Shown: piece after piece, positions 10,304 through 24,320 of the stretch
How the letters are laid out: every line of letters starts with the position of its first letter
Position numbering within the stretch: the stretch's first letter is position 1
NCBI RefSeq assembly: GCF_964656455.1
Contig: NC_135713.1
Coordinates: 193,806,187-193,870,186 of the forward strand
DNA from: Halichoerus grypus
Taxonomy: Eukaryota; Chordata; Mammalia; Carnivora; Phocidae
DNA: 64,000 nt
Direction: 5' to 3'
Translations under genes and position numbers: made by a program
Notes under the pieces: generated by a model
Database searches by the model: none
Told to the model about the DNA's origin: nothing
The model's input: only the letters and a program-made list of their open reading frames with translations

Positions 10304-10577
10304 AAAAATGAGGATAGATTCCTATAACCAAGGAAAAATCAAGATTATAAAATGATTTTTTCCTCCCTGTCCTATTCTTTGAAGTAGGGCAAAAATCCAC
10401 TACCTAGTTATTGGTGGTCTATCCTATTCTATCCTATCCTAGCCTAGATAGTTTTCATGTTAAATAATAACATAGAAGTAATAAACTCCAGTAGCAAAAT
10501 CTGACAAATATGAGGAATTAAAAGTATAGCCTAATCTCATTTATGAATATATAGATGTTTAAATTCAAATAAAACTT

Positions 10578-10790
10578 GGGGCGCCTGGGTGGCTCAGTTG
10601 GTTAAGCGACTGCCTTCGGCTCAGGTCATGATCCTGGAGATCCAGGATCGAGTCCCGCATCGGGCTCCCTGCTCAGCAGGGAGTCTGTTTCTCCCTCTGA
10701 CCCTCCCCCCTCTCATGTGCTCTCTCTCTCTCATTCTCTCTCTCAAATAAATAAATAAAATCTTAAAAAAACAAAAACAAACAAACAAAA
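10578..10790 (+). mobile_element. SINEC
   Basis: GGGGCGCCTGGGTGGCTCAG head with TTCTCCCTCTGACCCTCCCC body. The tail has evolved into CAAAAACAAACAAACAAAAA. Confidence 0.93.
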
Positions 10791-10973
10791 AAACTACTAG
10801 CACATGGCTAGGAGATAATTCCTTTTTTTTATGTTTCAGGTAGTTTATCCTAAAAATGCCGGACAGGTTCGTTATTTTAAAAATTGATTAATATGCTAGA
10901 GTTAATATAGCTCAAAGACTGGTAGTACATATTTTGAAGCCACATTGCTTAGGTCTAGATCCTGGCTCTGCTT

Positions 10974-11166
10974 TTTTTATTTTATTTTTTAAAGATTTTA
11001 TTTACTTGATTGAGAAAGAGAGAGAGCATGAGTAAGGGGAGGGGAAGAGGGAGACGCAGATTCCCCCTGAGCACGGAGTCCGACATGGGGCTCTATCCCA
11101 GGACCCTGGGATCATGACCTGAGCCGAAGTCAGATGCTTAACCGACTGAGCCACCCAGGCGCCCCT
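10974..11166 (-). mobile_element. SINEC inside the MIR
   Basis: Reverse-complement copy. The duplications CCTGGCTCTGCTT (10961-10973) and CCTGTCTCTGCTT (11167-11179) flank it. Confidence 0.93.
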
Positions 11167-11275
11167 CCTGTCTCTGCTTCTTACCAGCTGTGTGATATTG
11201 GGGAATTCACTAAGTTTTCTTACAGTTTTTTCATCTATAAATAAGAGTAATTATAGCAGCTATCTTACAAGGTTG

Positions 11276-11390
11276 TGCATTAGTTTGCTAGGACTGCCCT
11301 AATGGACTGGGTGGTTTAAAAAACAGAAAATTATTTTTCACTATTCTGGAGGCTAGAAGTCCAAGATCAAGGTTTTAGCTGGGCTGGGTT

Positions 11391-11421
<31 letters not shown>

Positions 11422-11668
11422 GAGACTTTCCCTCCTTGGCTTACAGATGGCCACCTTTTCACTGTGTCCTCAATATGAGCTTTCCTCGATGTGTTTGCAT
11501 GTCTGGTGTCTGTGTGTCCTATCAGTTATATTGGATTAGGGCCCCCCCTAACAATCCTATTTTAACCTAATTACTTCTTTAAAGGCCCTATTCTCCAAAT
11601 ACATTCTGATGTACTGGGGGTTAGGGCTTCAACAGAAATTTGAGGTGGACACAGTTGAGCCCATAACA
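11276..11668 (-). mobile_element. Solo LTR of ERVL-MaLR type (MLT1/MST-like)
   Basis: On the minus strand it begins TGTTATGGGCTCAACTGTG and ends CTAATGCA, so it has TG...CA ends. Inside are GGTTAAAATAGGATTGTTAG and TTGATCTTGGACTTCTAGCC, typical of these LTRs. A 5-bp duplication GGTTG flanks it (11271-11275 and 11669-11673). It has no internal retroviral genes. A TTTTG run lies at 11392-11416. Confidence 0.85.
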
Positions 11669-12249
11669 GGTTGTTACCAGGATTAAATGTGCTACAGAAT
11701 GCTTTGCCTATGTAGCAATTGTTAGCTAAGTATCGTTTATCATTATTACTTAACTATAGCAAGTAAATAATACATAAAAAATAAAAACTCATAAAAACTT
11801 TTTATTTCAAAATAATTACAGATACAAAGGGAATTGCAAAAATTGTACAGGGAGGTTTCATGTATTCTTCTTCCGCCAGTGTAACCATCTTGCATAATTA
11901 TGGTACGGTACCAAAACCAGGAAATTGACATTGGTAAAATCCACACAACTCATTCAGATTTCACATTATACACCCACCATTTGTGTATGTGAATGTGCAC
12001 ATCTATGTACTTTTATCATTTGTGTAGCTTCTTGTAACCACAATCAAGGTGCAGAACTGTTCCATCACAAGGCTCTCTTGCTACTCCTTTGTATTCACCC
12101 CCACCTACTCTTCCTTGAAATCCTAACTCCTGACAACCACTAATCTGTTTCCATCCCTATAAATTCATTATTTCAGGAAGTACATATATGTATATGTATA
12201 ATATAAAATATAAAAATGGAATCATAAAGTATATATTCTTTGGAGATCG

Positions 12250-12436
12250 TTTTTTTTTTTAAGATTTTATTTATTTGAGAGAGCGAGCAAGAGAGAACAT
12301 GAGTGGGGGAGGGAGAGGGAGAAGCAGACTCCTCTACTGAGCAGGGAGCCCAACATGGGGCTCAATGCCAGGACCCTGGGACCGTGACCTTAGCCAAAGG
12401 CAGACGCTTAACCAACTGAGCCACCCAGGTGCCCCA
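12250..12436 (-). mobile_element. SINEC
   Basis: Poly-T, AAGATTTTATTTATTTGAGA, ending CTGAGCCACCCAGGTGCCCC. It splits the antisense L1. Confidence 0.93.
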
Positions 12437-13497
12437 GAGGGATTGGCTTTTTTTTACTTGGCATAATTTCCTTGAAGTCCATCTAAGTTGTTGCGTGTAC
12501 AAATAGTTCATTCCTTTTTATTGCTGAGTAGTATTCCATGGTGTGGACATACCACAATTGTTTAACCATTTACCCATTGAAGGGCATTTGGTTTCTTTCC
12601 AGGTTTTGGTTATTACGGGTGTTGGTTTTATAAGTTCTTTGTAGATTTGGTTACTAACCCTTTATCTAATATGTCATTTGCAAATATCTTCTCTCCTCCT
12701 GCCCATTTCTTAACTGATTATTTGGTTTTTGGGTGTTGAGTTTGATGAGTTCTTTATAGATTTTGAGGTTTTAGCTATTAAGAATAAAATCATTATGAAC
12801 ATTTGTGTACAGGCTTTTACATCAACATTATTTCTCTGGAACAAATGTCCAGTAGTATGCAGTTCCTGGGATATGATATGTACATTTTATGTTTTAGTAC
12901 CTTTTTTGTTTTAAAAGAAACTAGCAAATAATTTTCCAATTGACTGTACCTTTTTACATTTTCACCAGCAGTGTATGAGTGATTCAGTTTTTCTGTGTAC
13001 TTGCCAGCATTTAGTCTTGTCACTATATTTTATTTTAGTATTCTGATAGGTGTATAAAAAATTTAATTGTGGTTTGAATTTGTATATCCCTAGTGGCTAA
13101 TGATGTTGAACATCTTTCTCATGCTTATTAGCCCACCTTTATATGTTTGTTAGTGAAATGGCTGTTCATGTCTTTTGCCCGTTTTCTAATTGGATTAAAA
13201 ATTTATTGAGTTTTGAGTTTTTTATATAGTCTAATTTTAAGCCCTTTGCCTGATATGTGGTCAGGAAATACTTTCTTTTAGTCTATGATTTTTCTCTTTG
13301 TCCTACAAGGTCTTTTGCTGCGTAAAAGTTTTTCATTTTGAGGAGGCTCCATATATTAACTTTTCCTTTTATAGATCGAGATTTTGGTGTCAAATCTAAG
13401 ACCTTTTCACCTAGTCCTGTGTTGTGAAGGTTTTCTCCCATTTTTTCCCCTAAACATTTTATGATTTTGTTTTACATATAAGTTCTTTTTTTAAAGT

Positions 13498-13710
13498 TTT
13501 ATTTATTTTTATTTGTTTTTAAGATTTTATTTATTTACTTGACAGAGAGAGACACAGTGAGAGAGGGAACACAAGCAGAGGGAGCGGGAGAGGGAGAAGC
13601 AGGCTCCCTGCTGAGCAGGGAGCCTGATGCGGGACTCGATCCCAGGGCCCTGGGATCATGACCTGAGCCAAAGGCAGATGCTTAACTGACTGAGCCACCC
13701 ACATGGCCCT
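13498..13710 (-). mobile_element. SINEC
   Basis: Reverse-complement copy with duplications ACATATAAGTTCTT (13484-13497) and ACATTTAAGTTCTT (13711-13724). The head is altered to CCACCCACATGGCCC. Confidence 0.92.
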
Positions 13711-13904
13711 ACATTTAAGTTCTTGATCCCGTTTGAGTTAATTTTTTCAATAAGTTATGAGGTTTAAGTTGAGGTTCATATTTTTGTCTGTGTATGGCTG
13801 ATTGCTCCAGCACCAGTTTGTTGAAAAGTCTATCAAACTGTTTATGTGCTTTTGTCAAAAATTTGTTGGGCATATTTGTGTGGGTCTGTTTTTATCAGTC
13901 ATGA

Positions 13905-13990
13905 GAATTAAATGTGCTAATATAGAATGCCCAGCCCCTACAAGTGCTGTGTAAGTGTTGGCTATTACTATTCTTACAATGACAAATAAG
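13905..13990 (+). mobile_element. MIR 3' fragment
   Basis: GAGAATTAAATGTGCTAATA and AGTGTTGGCTATTACTATTC follow the last part of MIR in sense orientation. Confidence 0.6.
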
Positions 13991-14060
13991 TAATAACTCT
14001 TAAAAAAGCATTTGGATAAACTCAGTAACCATCCCAACTTTCTAATTTAAAAAACAATAC

Positions 14061-14248
14061 GGTTTTTTAAAAAGATTTATTTATTTATTAGAGAGAGAAC
14101 GTGAGTCCACATGCACATGAGCTGGGGTAGGGGCAGAGGGAGAGAGAATCTCGTGCAGGCTCTGTGCTCGATCCCACGACCCTGAGATCATGAGCTGGGC
14201 TGAAACCAAGAATCAGACACTTAACCAGCTGAGCCACCCAGGCGTCCT
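14061..14248 (-). mobile_element. SINEC, older subtype
   Basis: TTTATTAGAGAGAGAACGTG to GCTGAGCCACCCAGGCGTCC. It is more diverged than its neighbours. Confidence 0.9.
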
Positions 14249-14535
14249 AATGCAGTGTTTTAAAACAGTTTTAATTGTGGTAAAATACATCTAAAATTTA
14301 CCATTTTACATTCTAACTAAGAGTGCACAAAGGTTCCAATTTATCCACATCCTTGCTAGCACTCATTACTTTCCTTTTTTTTGGATAGTAGCCATCCTAA
14401 TGGGTGCATGGTGGTATGGTATTTCGTTGTAATTTTGATTTGCATTTCCCTAATGATTAGTGGCATCTCTTCATGTGCTTGTTGGCCCTTTTGTGTATCT
14501 TTGGAGAAATGTCTATTCAAGTCCTTTGTCCTTTT

Positions 14536-14634
14536 CTTTATTTTTTAAGTAAATTCTATCCCCAACATGGGGCTAGAACTCACGACCCTAAGATCAAGAG
14601 TAGCAAGCTCTACCAACTGAGCCAGCAGGTGCCC
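14536..14634 (-). mobile_element. Old SINEC
   Basis: TTTTTTAAGTAAATTCTATC to CTGAGCCAGCAGGTGCCCC, a short-form copy within the L1. Confidence 0.8.
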
Positions 14635-15014
14635 CTGCCCAGTTTTTAATCACATTGTTGTGTTCTTATTGATTGGTAGGAATTCTTTGTCTGTTCTGGG
14701 TATTAACCCCTTATCATAGGCTATATGATTTGCAAATATTTTCTCCCATTCTGTGGGTTACCTCTTTACTCTGTTGATCATGTTCTTTGATGCACAGAGG
14801 TTTTTAATTTTGGTATAGTCCAATTTGTCTGTTTTTTGGTGGTGTTGCCTGTGCTTTTGGGGTCCTCAATTTTGAGTTAATTTCTGTATGTGGTATAAGG
14901 TAAGGGTCCAGCTTCATTCTTTTGCATGTGGATATCCAGTTTTCCTAACACCATTTGTTGAGAAGATTGTCCTTTCACCGTTGAATGGTCTTGGCACCCT
15001 TGTTGAAAATCATC

Positions 15015-15098
15015 TTATATCAAGTCATTATGCATTACACCTTAAATTTACACATAGCTGTGTATCAATTATATCTCAGTAAAAGTGAAAAAAAAATC
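15015..15098 (+). mobile_element. Short L1 3'-end piece with A-tail
   Basis: TGCATTACACCTTAAATTTA, TCAATTATATCTCAGTAAAA and A9 look like an old L1 3' terminus in sense orientation, inserted in the antisense L1. Confidence 0.5.
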
Positions 15099-15195
15099 CG
15101 CAAAGAAAAAATTGGGCGAGGGGGAACCATTTGACCATATATGCAAGGGTTTGTTTCGGGGCTTTCAGTTTTATTCCATTTGTCTGTCTGTCTTT

Positions 15196-15399
15196 TTTTT
15201 TTTTTTTTTTTAAGATTTTATTTATTTATTTGACAGAGAGAGACACAGCGAGAGAGGGAACACAAGCGGAGGGAGTGGGAGAGGGAGAAGCAGGCTTCCT
15301 GCCAAGCAGGGAGCCTGATGTGGGGCTCGATCCCAGGACCCTGGGATCATGACCTGAGCCGAAGGCAGATGCTTAATGACTGAGCCACCCAGGCGCCCC
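15196..15399 (-). mobile_element. SINEC, young
   Basis: Full-length reverse-complement copy. The duplications TGTCTGTCTGTCTTT and TGTATGTCTGTCTTT flank it. Confidence 0.94.
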
Positions 15400-15532
15400 T
15401 GTATGTCTGTCTTTATGCCAGTGCCATCTTGTTTTGATTATTACAGTTTTATAGTAAGTTTTGAAATCAGAAAGTGGGAGACCTCTACCTTTGTTCTTTT
15501 ACAGGATTATTTTGGCTATCAGAGAGGTCTTA

Positions 15533-16111
15533 ATACAGCTTTTAATGGTGTAAAGCACTAGCGGAGTTACGTTGAAAAAGAACAAAACAATATTCTTTAT
15601 GCTTATTATTTCTGTTGTTTTATTCGGTTCAGTAAAATGTGAAACAAGATATATAAATTGTGGAAAGGAAGATACAAACTTACTATTTTTAAATGCTGTG
15701 ATTTTATATCTAGACAACTAAATCAAAAGGAACAAACTTAACGGATGATTAGAAAGAATAATAATTCAGTGAAGTGACTGATTGAATGAAATACGTGAAA
15801 ATTATATAATTCCTGAATGTCAGCAGTATAAGAAAAATCAGAAAAATTGAGTCCCAGTTATTATAGCTTCATATATATGACGATGTTACAGTGGTGGAAT
15901 GGGAGTTAAACTTGATGGTACGTAAGCTTTTATGCCTTGGGGTTTAATTTACCCCTGGGGATGGTAATTGAGGCCAAAGGCCTGAACTGGATCTGTGTAA
16001 AAGCTGGGAATTGGGAAGGGGTAAGCTTTGCCTATGAACTAGGACTGGTAAAACTGCCCACTGGCCCAGGATGTAGGACAGAAGTGAGCCACTTATATTT
16101 GGATTGTTGTT
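15533..16111. other. Intronic sequence without recognised features
   Basis: No repeat or exon assigned. The GC content rises mildly around 15940-16100. Confidence 0.35.
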
Positions 16112-16132
16112 AAAGCCACCTGCAGGAAATGG

Positions 16133-16235
16133 GGTGCTTGACTGGCTCACTTGGTAGAACATGTGACTCTTGATCTCAGGGTCATGAGTTCGAGTCCCAT
16201 ATTGGGTGTAGAGAATACTTTAAAAAGAAAGAGAA
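16133..16235 (+). mobile_element. Old SINEC with long target duplications
   Basis: GGGTGCTTGACTGGCTCACT to GGGTGTAGAGAATAC and an A-rich tail. The 21-bp duplications at 16112-16132 and 16463-16483 (AAAGCCACCTGCAGG and AAAGCCACCTGCAAG, each then AAATGG) bracket this element plus the young SINE that later entered its tail. Confidence 0.88.
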
Positions 16236-16440
16236 GGGGCGCCTGGGTGGCTCAGTCGTTGAGCGTCTGAATTTGACTCGGGTCATGGTCCCAGGGTCCT
16301 GGGATCGAGCCCTGCATCAGGCTCCCTGCTCGGTGGGAGGCCTGCTTCTCCCTCTCCCATTCCCCCTGCTTGTGTTCCTGTTCTCGCTCACTCTCTCTCT
16401 CTGTCAAATAAATAAATAAAATCTTAAAAAAAAAAATAAA
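16236..16440 (+). mobile_element. SINEC, young, in the tail of the older copy
   Basis: GGGGCGCCTGGGTGGCTCAG to AATAAATAAATAAAATC. The duplications AAAAAGAAAGAGAA are at 16222-16235 and 16441-16454. Confidence 0.94.
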
Positions 16441-16483
16441 AAAAAGAAAGAGAAAAAATTTAAAAGCCACCTGCAAGAAATGG

Positions 16484-17129
16484 AAAACTTCAACCTTGTG
16501 TGGAAATCTTGGGTAAGGCAACTAATGTATAAATGTTTTGGGAACTAATGAATGTTATAGGCCACTGGCAGAGGCAGACATTAAACTGCTTTTGGGACTG
16601 CTCCTTAACCCCTGAAATGTGGAAGACTCTCCCAAAGCTGAGCATGAACTCATACAAAACTTACAAAGCACCTTATTACAAAGATGCATCAAATGGGAAA
16701 ATTAACAGTTGAGGAACTGATACTAATAGACCAGTTTGTAAAAGCATTTGATTAATATATAGTCCATATTCAGTTTCTGCCTTTGTCCCAGTAATGTCCT
16801 TTATAGCTGTTTGGTTTTGCCTTGTTTTGATATTCAGGGTCAAATCAAAGGTCATTCATTTTAATTTAGACATACCTTTATCCTGTTTTAACTTAGTTGA
16901 GTTTCCCCTGCCATTTTTGTTTGTTTTTTAGTGAGAGTGACATTTTTGAAAGATAACATTCAGTTTGCCTAAAACCTTTTGGTTAGCTCTCTTACTAGAC
17001 AGTAAGCTGTTTTAGAACAGGGAATATTTGTCATTTATCCCTGCTAATTAAATTTAATCTAAAGATTTTATGATAATTTGGGATGCTGTGCTTCAGAAAA
17101 GGACAGTAAAAGGGAGGACTCAGTAATTC
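16484..17129. other. Intronic sequence without recognised features
   Basis: No repeat family or exon recognised in this stretch. Confidence 0.4.
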
Positions 17130-17146
17130 TTAATCCTTTTTTCTTT

Positions 17147-17346
17147 TTTTTTTTTAAAGATTTTATTTATTTATTTGAGAGAGAGAATGAGAGACAGAGA
17201 GCACGAGAGGGAAGAGAGTCAGAGGGAGAAGCAGACCCCCCCCCCCCCATAGCAGGGAGCCCGATATGGGACTTGATCCCGGGACTCCAGGATCATAACC
17301 TGAGCTGAAGGCAGTCGCTTAACCAACTGAGCCACCCAGGCGCCCC
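17147..17346 (-). mobile_element. SINEC with a long C-run
   Basis: Reverse-complement copy with perfect 17-bp duplications TTAATCCTTTTTTCTTT at 17130-17146 and 17347-17363. A run of fourteen C at about 17237 replaces the usual CTCCCCGCTGAG part. Confidence 0.95.
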
Positions 17347-17363
17347 TTAATCCTTTTTTCTTT

Positions 17364-17774
17364 CGGTTAGACAGACATACCCAAGGAACCATAAGGATCC
17401 TTGGGCCTCTTGTGTGACATTTCAGATAATACCGTGTCCATCGCTGTTATGGGCACTTTATAGTTTTTCATTATCAGTAATTGTGAGTAAAACACTAGGT
17501 TCTTCAGTTCTGTCTTGTTTGTGGAGTTAAAATATAGTATATGGTTTTATTACTATCCAAGGGGAAAAATGGTTCATAATGGTTACAATAAAGGTAATTC
17601 ATGAACAGAATATTTTTAAAATTTGGGCGTAGGAATATTCAATTTAAATTATTGTAGAATTCTTATGCAAATAAAACTTTTCTCATTCAAAACATCGTGG
17701 AACTCTGTATCATTATAGGATTAAGACTTTTGTTGAGTCATCACTGGGAATCACATGATTTCTTCTCCCTAGTT
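17364..17774. other. Intronic sequence without recognised features
   Basis: No repeat family or exon recognised. Confidence 0.4.
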
Positions 17775-17785
17775 TCACTTTATTA

Positions 17786-17979
17786 ATTTTCTTTTTTCTT
17801 TTTTTAAAAAGATTTTATTTATTTGGCAGAGAGCACAAGCAGGGGAAGTGGCAGAGGGAGAGGGAGAAGCAGGCTCCCCACTAAGCAGGGAGCCAGATGC
17901 GGGGCTTAATCCCAGGACCCTGAGATTATGACCTGAGCCGAAGGCAGATGCTTAACCAACTGAGCCACCCAGGTGCCCC
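17786..17979 (-). mobile_element. SINEC
   Basis: Reverse-complement copy with duplications TCACTTTATTA at 17775-17785 and 17980-17990. Its body is shortened (GGCAGAGAGCACAAGCAGGG). Confidence 0.93.
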
Positions 17980-18137
17980 TCACTTTATTATTCTTTGCAG
18001 CTTCACAAGTATCTCACTATGAAGCTCTCTGTTACTGTGTGTAAATTATACTTTAAAAGTAGCGCTTTAAGAATATGGTGAAAGGAATACTTAATACACA
18101 CTAGTAGGAATGCAAACTGTTTCTGAACTAAGCCTAG

Positions 18138-19085
18138 TAACTTTTTTAACAGCTTTATTGAGATATAATTCGTTTACTGTGCAATTTACCCCTTTAAAAA
18201 TGTGCAGTTCATTGTGCTTTTTTTTTAGTATATTCATGGATACATACAACCATCAGCACAGTTGTAGAACATTTTTTATCACCTCAAAAAAACCCCGATA
18301 TTCTTTAGCTGTCACCCCCATTCCCCTCTCCCCCCCAACCAACCCTAAGCAACCACTAATTTACTTTGTCTTAGCTTTCCCTAGTCTAGATTTTCATATG
18401 AATGGAATCATTTGATATGTGCTCTGTTGTGACTTTTTTTACTTAGCAAATGTTTTCAAGCTTCATCTATACTGTAGCATGTATCAATGCTTGATTCTTT
18501 TTTATGGCCAAGTAATATTCCATTGTATGGATATACCACATTTTGTTTATCCATTTATCATTTGGATATTTGGGTTGTTTCTACCTTTTGGCTTTTGTGA
18601 ATAATGCTGCTATACATTACTGTGTCCAAGTTTTTGTGTATATTCATTTTTCTACATTATATACCAAGGAGTAGTGTTCTGGGTCATATACTAATTGTGT
18701 GTAATTGTTTGAGGAACTGCTTGTTTTTGAAAGCAACTGCACCATTTTATGTTCTCACCAGCAGTATATGAGGGTTCTGATTTCTCCACTTTCTTGCCAT
18801 CACTTTTTTAAAAAATCAGGTATAATTAACACAGTGTTATATTGGTTTCAGGTATATAATGATTCAGCAATTCTGAAATTTCTCAGTGCTCATTGCCAGC
18901 ACGTTCTTCTGTCTTTGTTAATATAGCCATCCTAGTAGGTGTGAAGTGGTGTCTCATTTTGGTTCTGATTTGTATTTCCCCATTAGCTAATGATGTTGAA
19001 CTTCTTTTCATGTGCTTATTGACCATTTGTGTATATAGTCTTTGAAGAAATGTCTGTTCAGATCTTTTGTCCATTTTTAAATTAT
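18138..19085 (-). mobile_element. Old L1 3' half, antisense
   Basis: AGCTTTATTGAGATATAATT, CAACCATCAGCACAGTTGTA, TAATATTCCATTGTATGGAT and TAATGATGTTGAACTTCTTT. A younger antisense L1 end (18806-18900, ACACAGTGTTATATTGGTTT) seems to be inserted. Confidence 0.85.
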
Positions 19086-21240
19086 TTTTGCTCAGAAGTC
19101 AGCTGTTAATCTTATTGGGATTCCCTTGTAAGTGATGCGTTATATTTCTGCTTTCAAGATTTTCTCCTGTCTTTTTGCCTTTGAGCAGTTTTCCTGTGAT
19201 GTGTCTGTTTGTGGGTCTCTTTGTGTTTATCCTGCTTGGAATTCATTAAGCTTCCTGGATGAGTAAGTTATTGCTTTGAATAAATTTGAGGAGTTTTCAG
19301 CCATTATTTCTTTGAATATTTTTTTTTTCTGCTCCTTTCCTGCTCTCCTCTCTCTCTGGTACCCCAATTATGTGCATGGTGATGTACTTAACAGTTTCCC
19401 ACATTTCTCTGAAGCTGTTTATTTTTTCTTCCATTTTCTCTCTGGTTTTCAGCTTGCATAAATTCTGTTGGTTTGTCTTCAGATTTGCTAATTATTTCTT
19501 CTGACAACTTCACTTCTACTCTTGAGCCTCTCTAGTGCATTTTTTAAAAAATTTATTTATTTATTTATTTGAGATAGAGAGAGAGAGAGAGAGAGAGAAT
19601 GCCCGTATGTGCCCATGAGCGGGAGGGGCAGAGGGAAAGGGAGAGAGAATCCCAAGTAAACTCCCAAGTAAACTGGCTCGATCCCAGGATCCCAATACAG
19701 GGCTTGATCGCAGGTTCCTCAGATCACAACTTGAGCCAAAACAAAGAGGCAGACGCCCAACCGACTGCACCACCCAGGCGGCCCCATTTTTTATTTCGGT
19801 TATTGTGGTTTTCAACTCCAGAATTCCTTTTTTAAAATATATATGATTTCTGTCTTTCTATTGATATTCTCTATTTGATGCAACATTGTCATTCACACCT
19901 TTCTTACTGCTTTAATTATGGTTTCCTTTGGCTCTGTGAACATATTTATAATGGCTATTTTGAAATATTTTTCTGTTAAATTCAACCTCTGGTCACTCTC
20001 AGGCAGTTTCTTTTGCCTGCTTTTTTCTTTTTCCTGGTATGTGGGTCATACATTTCTATTTCTTTGCACGCCTCATGATTTTTTGTTGGAAACTGGTCAT
20101 TTTAGATCATATATTGTACCAACTCTGGATACTGATTTTTCATCACAGTCTTGGGACTTGTTACTGCTGTTTGCTTGTTTATTTGTTTAGTGACTGACTG
20201 GATTATTTTAGTGAAGTCTGTTCTTTCTTTCCATTCCTCCAGCATCAAGCCTCTGGTGGTGGCTTTAAGGGAGACACAGCTTTAAGTCTGTAGTCACCCT
20301 GGGATGGCTGGTACTAATAGGGCTTTCTTTCCCTGACCAACCCAGCTGTTAAATTCCACTAATTGCCCAGATTGCTCTATTGTTTTCAACAATACCCTGA
20401 GGCTTAAATTCCTCCACAAACTAATCAGATCAAATTGGGGCTCCTTGGAAGGAAGAGTTTCTGAGGTCAGTGTTTGCTATTTTGTTCTGACCCCAGGAGG
20501 ACTTCTCCCAAATGTCTTACTCTTGGGTTCTCTTCTGCAAACTAGCTGGCTTGCAGTATAAGCTGTATGTTCATTACCTCCACAAATCTTCTAATTGCCT
20601 TTTATCACAACTTCCACTGTTCTTGAGAATACCTTAGAGTTAAACTTATCCCTGCTCTTTTGGGAATATGAAGTCAAGTCTTTTGGGAGGAGATTTGGTA
20701 GCATGTGTTCTTGCCTTTTTCCTGAGGCAAAATATGAGTCAGGGTTCTGGAGCTGGGGATGGGGACAATGGCAATCTTTTCTGAGTGACATTCTGGATCT
20801 GGGAGCTGAGTGCTGGAGGGGGTGGGGGGATGGGAGTAGGGTGGGAATGAGGTGCATGCAGCAGCTTGCTTCTGGTGTGGAACTACCATCGTCTCATAAG
20901 CTGGGCAGAAGAGCTGTTTGGGGCCCCGCTGTTCTCAGTGTGCCACACTTGAGGTATAGCTTGTGTTCCACAAGTGGGGGTTGTACACGGGGGAGCCCCT
21001 GCTTTTGATGTACTTGCCTGGGACTTAGTACGGGGCTGGGGACAGTCCTGCTCCTTGCAGGAAGAAAGCTCTTGGACTGAGAGTTGGGGGAAGAGGGAGC
21101 CATGTGTTCTTGGCCACAGCAAGAACTGGAACCTTGCTGATATGGGAGAGGGGAGGAGTGAGAGTGGTCTTGGTTCAAATACCATAGACTTTGACCTTTC
21201 AGTCTGAATTTTCATAGATTTTTATTGAATAGTTGTTTTC
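19086..21240 (-). mobile_element. Old L1-derived block, antisense
   Basis: TTTGAGCAGTTTTCCTGTGA, GAATTCATTAAGCTTCCTGG, TTTCAGCCATTATTTCTTTG and TGGAAACTGGTCATTTTAGA recur in many old L1M-type elements. The GC-rich part 20700-21200 carries long chance frames on both strands. The right border is uncertain. Confidence 0.6.
19538..19786 (-). mobile_element. SINEC, older subtype, with (GA)n
   Basis: TTTATTTATTTATTTGAGAT, then a GA repeat, and head ACCACCCAGGCGGCCCC. A small internal duplication, CCCAAGTAAACT twice, is visible near 19655. Confidence 0.9.
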
Positions 21241-21666
21241 TTCATTTACTGTTTCCCCTCAGGGACCATTTTCAGAGGCTTTGAATGGTTGTTTTTTAAA
21301 ATAATTTTCATCAATTTCACTGAGGAGCGGGGCCAGAGAGCTCCTTGTACTGTGAGACTAGGAGTCAATCTCTTGTAATTTTGTTTTTTTGAGCTAGTGG
21401 TCATGTCTCCTTAAAGCATGACTCAGAAAAGCATTTCCTTCATTATGATCCCTGACCACTCTTCATAAGAAACCCTTAACATGCTCCTGAACATACCAAC
21501 TTTCAGATGATGCCTGTATGATACAGGAGACCGAGAGAATTTATTTCCCCTGCTGTTTTCCTTAAAAAATGAATTCACTACATGTGGAAGTACTCTAGAA
21601 GGGAAAATTTGCACATGACTACAGAGTTGGTGAAGGAAAGGAAAATAGTAGTAACTAGAGAATTTT

Positions 21667-21994
21667 CTTTTTTAAGATTTTATTTTTTACACTTCTTTTT
21701 TTTTTTTTAAGATTTATTTATTTTTTTTGGCAGAGAGAGACAGAGAGCACATGAGCAGGAGGAGGGACAGAGGGAGAGGGAGAGGGAGAAGCAGACTCAC
21801 TGCTGAGCAGGGAGCCCAACTCAGGGCTCGATCCCAGGATCCCAAGATCATGACCTGAGCTGAAGGCAGATGCTTAACCAACTGAGCCACCCAGGCGCCC
21901 ATTTAGGATTTTATTCTTAAGTAATCTCTACACCCACCATGGGGCTTGAACCTACAGCCCTAAGATCAAGAGTCGCATGCTCTACCCACTGAGC
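21667..21994 (-). mobile_element. Old SINEC split by a young SINEC
   Basis: The older copy is in two parts: a T-rich tail at 21667-21690, and AAGTAATCTCTACACCCACC to TACCCACTGAGC at 21918-21994. The perfect 12-bp duplications CTAGAGAATTTT at 21655-21666 and 21995-22006 belong to it. Confidence 0.88.
21691..21900 (-). mobile_element. SINEC nested in the older SINE
   Basis: Poly-T then AAGATTTATTTATTTTTTTT, ending CTGAGCCACCCAGGCGCCC. It lies 286 bp upstream of the first visible TLK2 exon. Confidence 0.92.
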
Positions 21995-22144
21995 CTAGAG
22001 AATTTTAACGTGAGGGCACCATAGTATAGTTGATTGAGTTCTTTTCAAGTTGACTTGCAGGTGTTACAGTTAATTCTTGATTTCTTTGACCTGACTTACA
22101 CATCATAACCAGCAGGCCCTTCCTCAGTTTTGCTGTCATCTTAA

Positions 22145-22423
<279 letters not shown>

Positions 22424-22468
22424 TGAAAAATTTAACAAAATGCTAATTGTGATGTATATGGTATTTAA

Positions 22469-24320
<1,852 letters not shown>

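Larger units (their letters stand above)
10920..11760 (+). mobile_element. MIR, split by a SINE and an LTR
   Basis: Three pieces line up with sense MIR: 10920-10973 (CTAGATCCTGGCTCTG), 11167-11275 (TTACCAGCTGTGTGATATTG and TTTTTTCATCTATAAATAAG) and 11674-11760 (AGGATTAAATGTGCTACAGA to GTTAGCTAAGTATC). A SINE separates the first two and an LTR the last two. Confidence 0.78.
11795..13900 (-). mobile_element. Old L1, antisense, several blocks
   Basis: TTTATTTCAAAATAATTACA, TTGCATAATTATGGTACGGT, GAGTAGTATTCCATGGTGTG, TTTCACCAGCAGTGTATGAG and TTTTGTCTGTGTATGGCTGA follow antisense L1 3' UTR and ORF2. Two SINEs interrupt it. There are probably two or more old L1 copies. Confidence 0.75.
14265..15532 (-). 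mobile_element. Old L1, antisense
   Basis: AGTAGCCATCCTAATGGGTG, GATTTGCATTTCCCTAATGA, TGCATGTGGATATCCAGTTT and TATTTTGGCTATC are the antisense of L1 ORF2. It is interrupted by an old SINE, a small A-tailed piece and a young SINE. Confidence 0.82.

Noticed and set aside
11276..11668. LTR as evidence for a retrovirus with genes in the window
   Set aside because: Only solitary LTR sequence is present. No gag, pol or env reading is visible near it or near the LTR at 56800.
20595..21008. 137-codon plus-strand frame with overlapping 94- and 110-codon minus-strand frames
   Set aside because: It lies in a GC-rich part of an L1-derived block. It has no splice context, no recognisable domain, and frames are open on several strands at once, as expected by chance.
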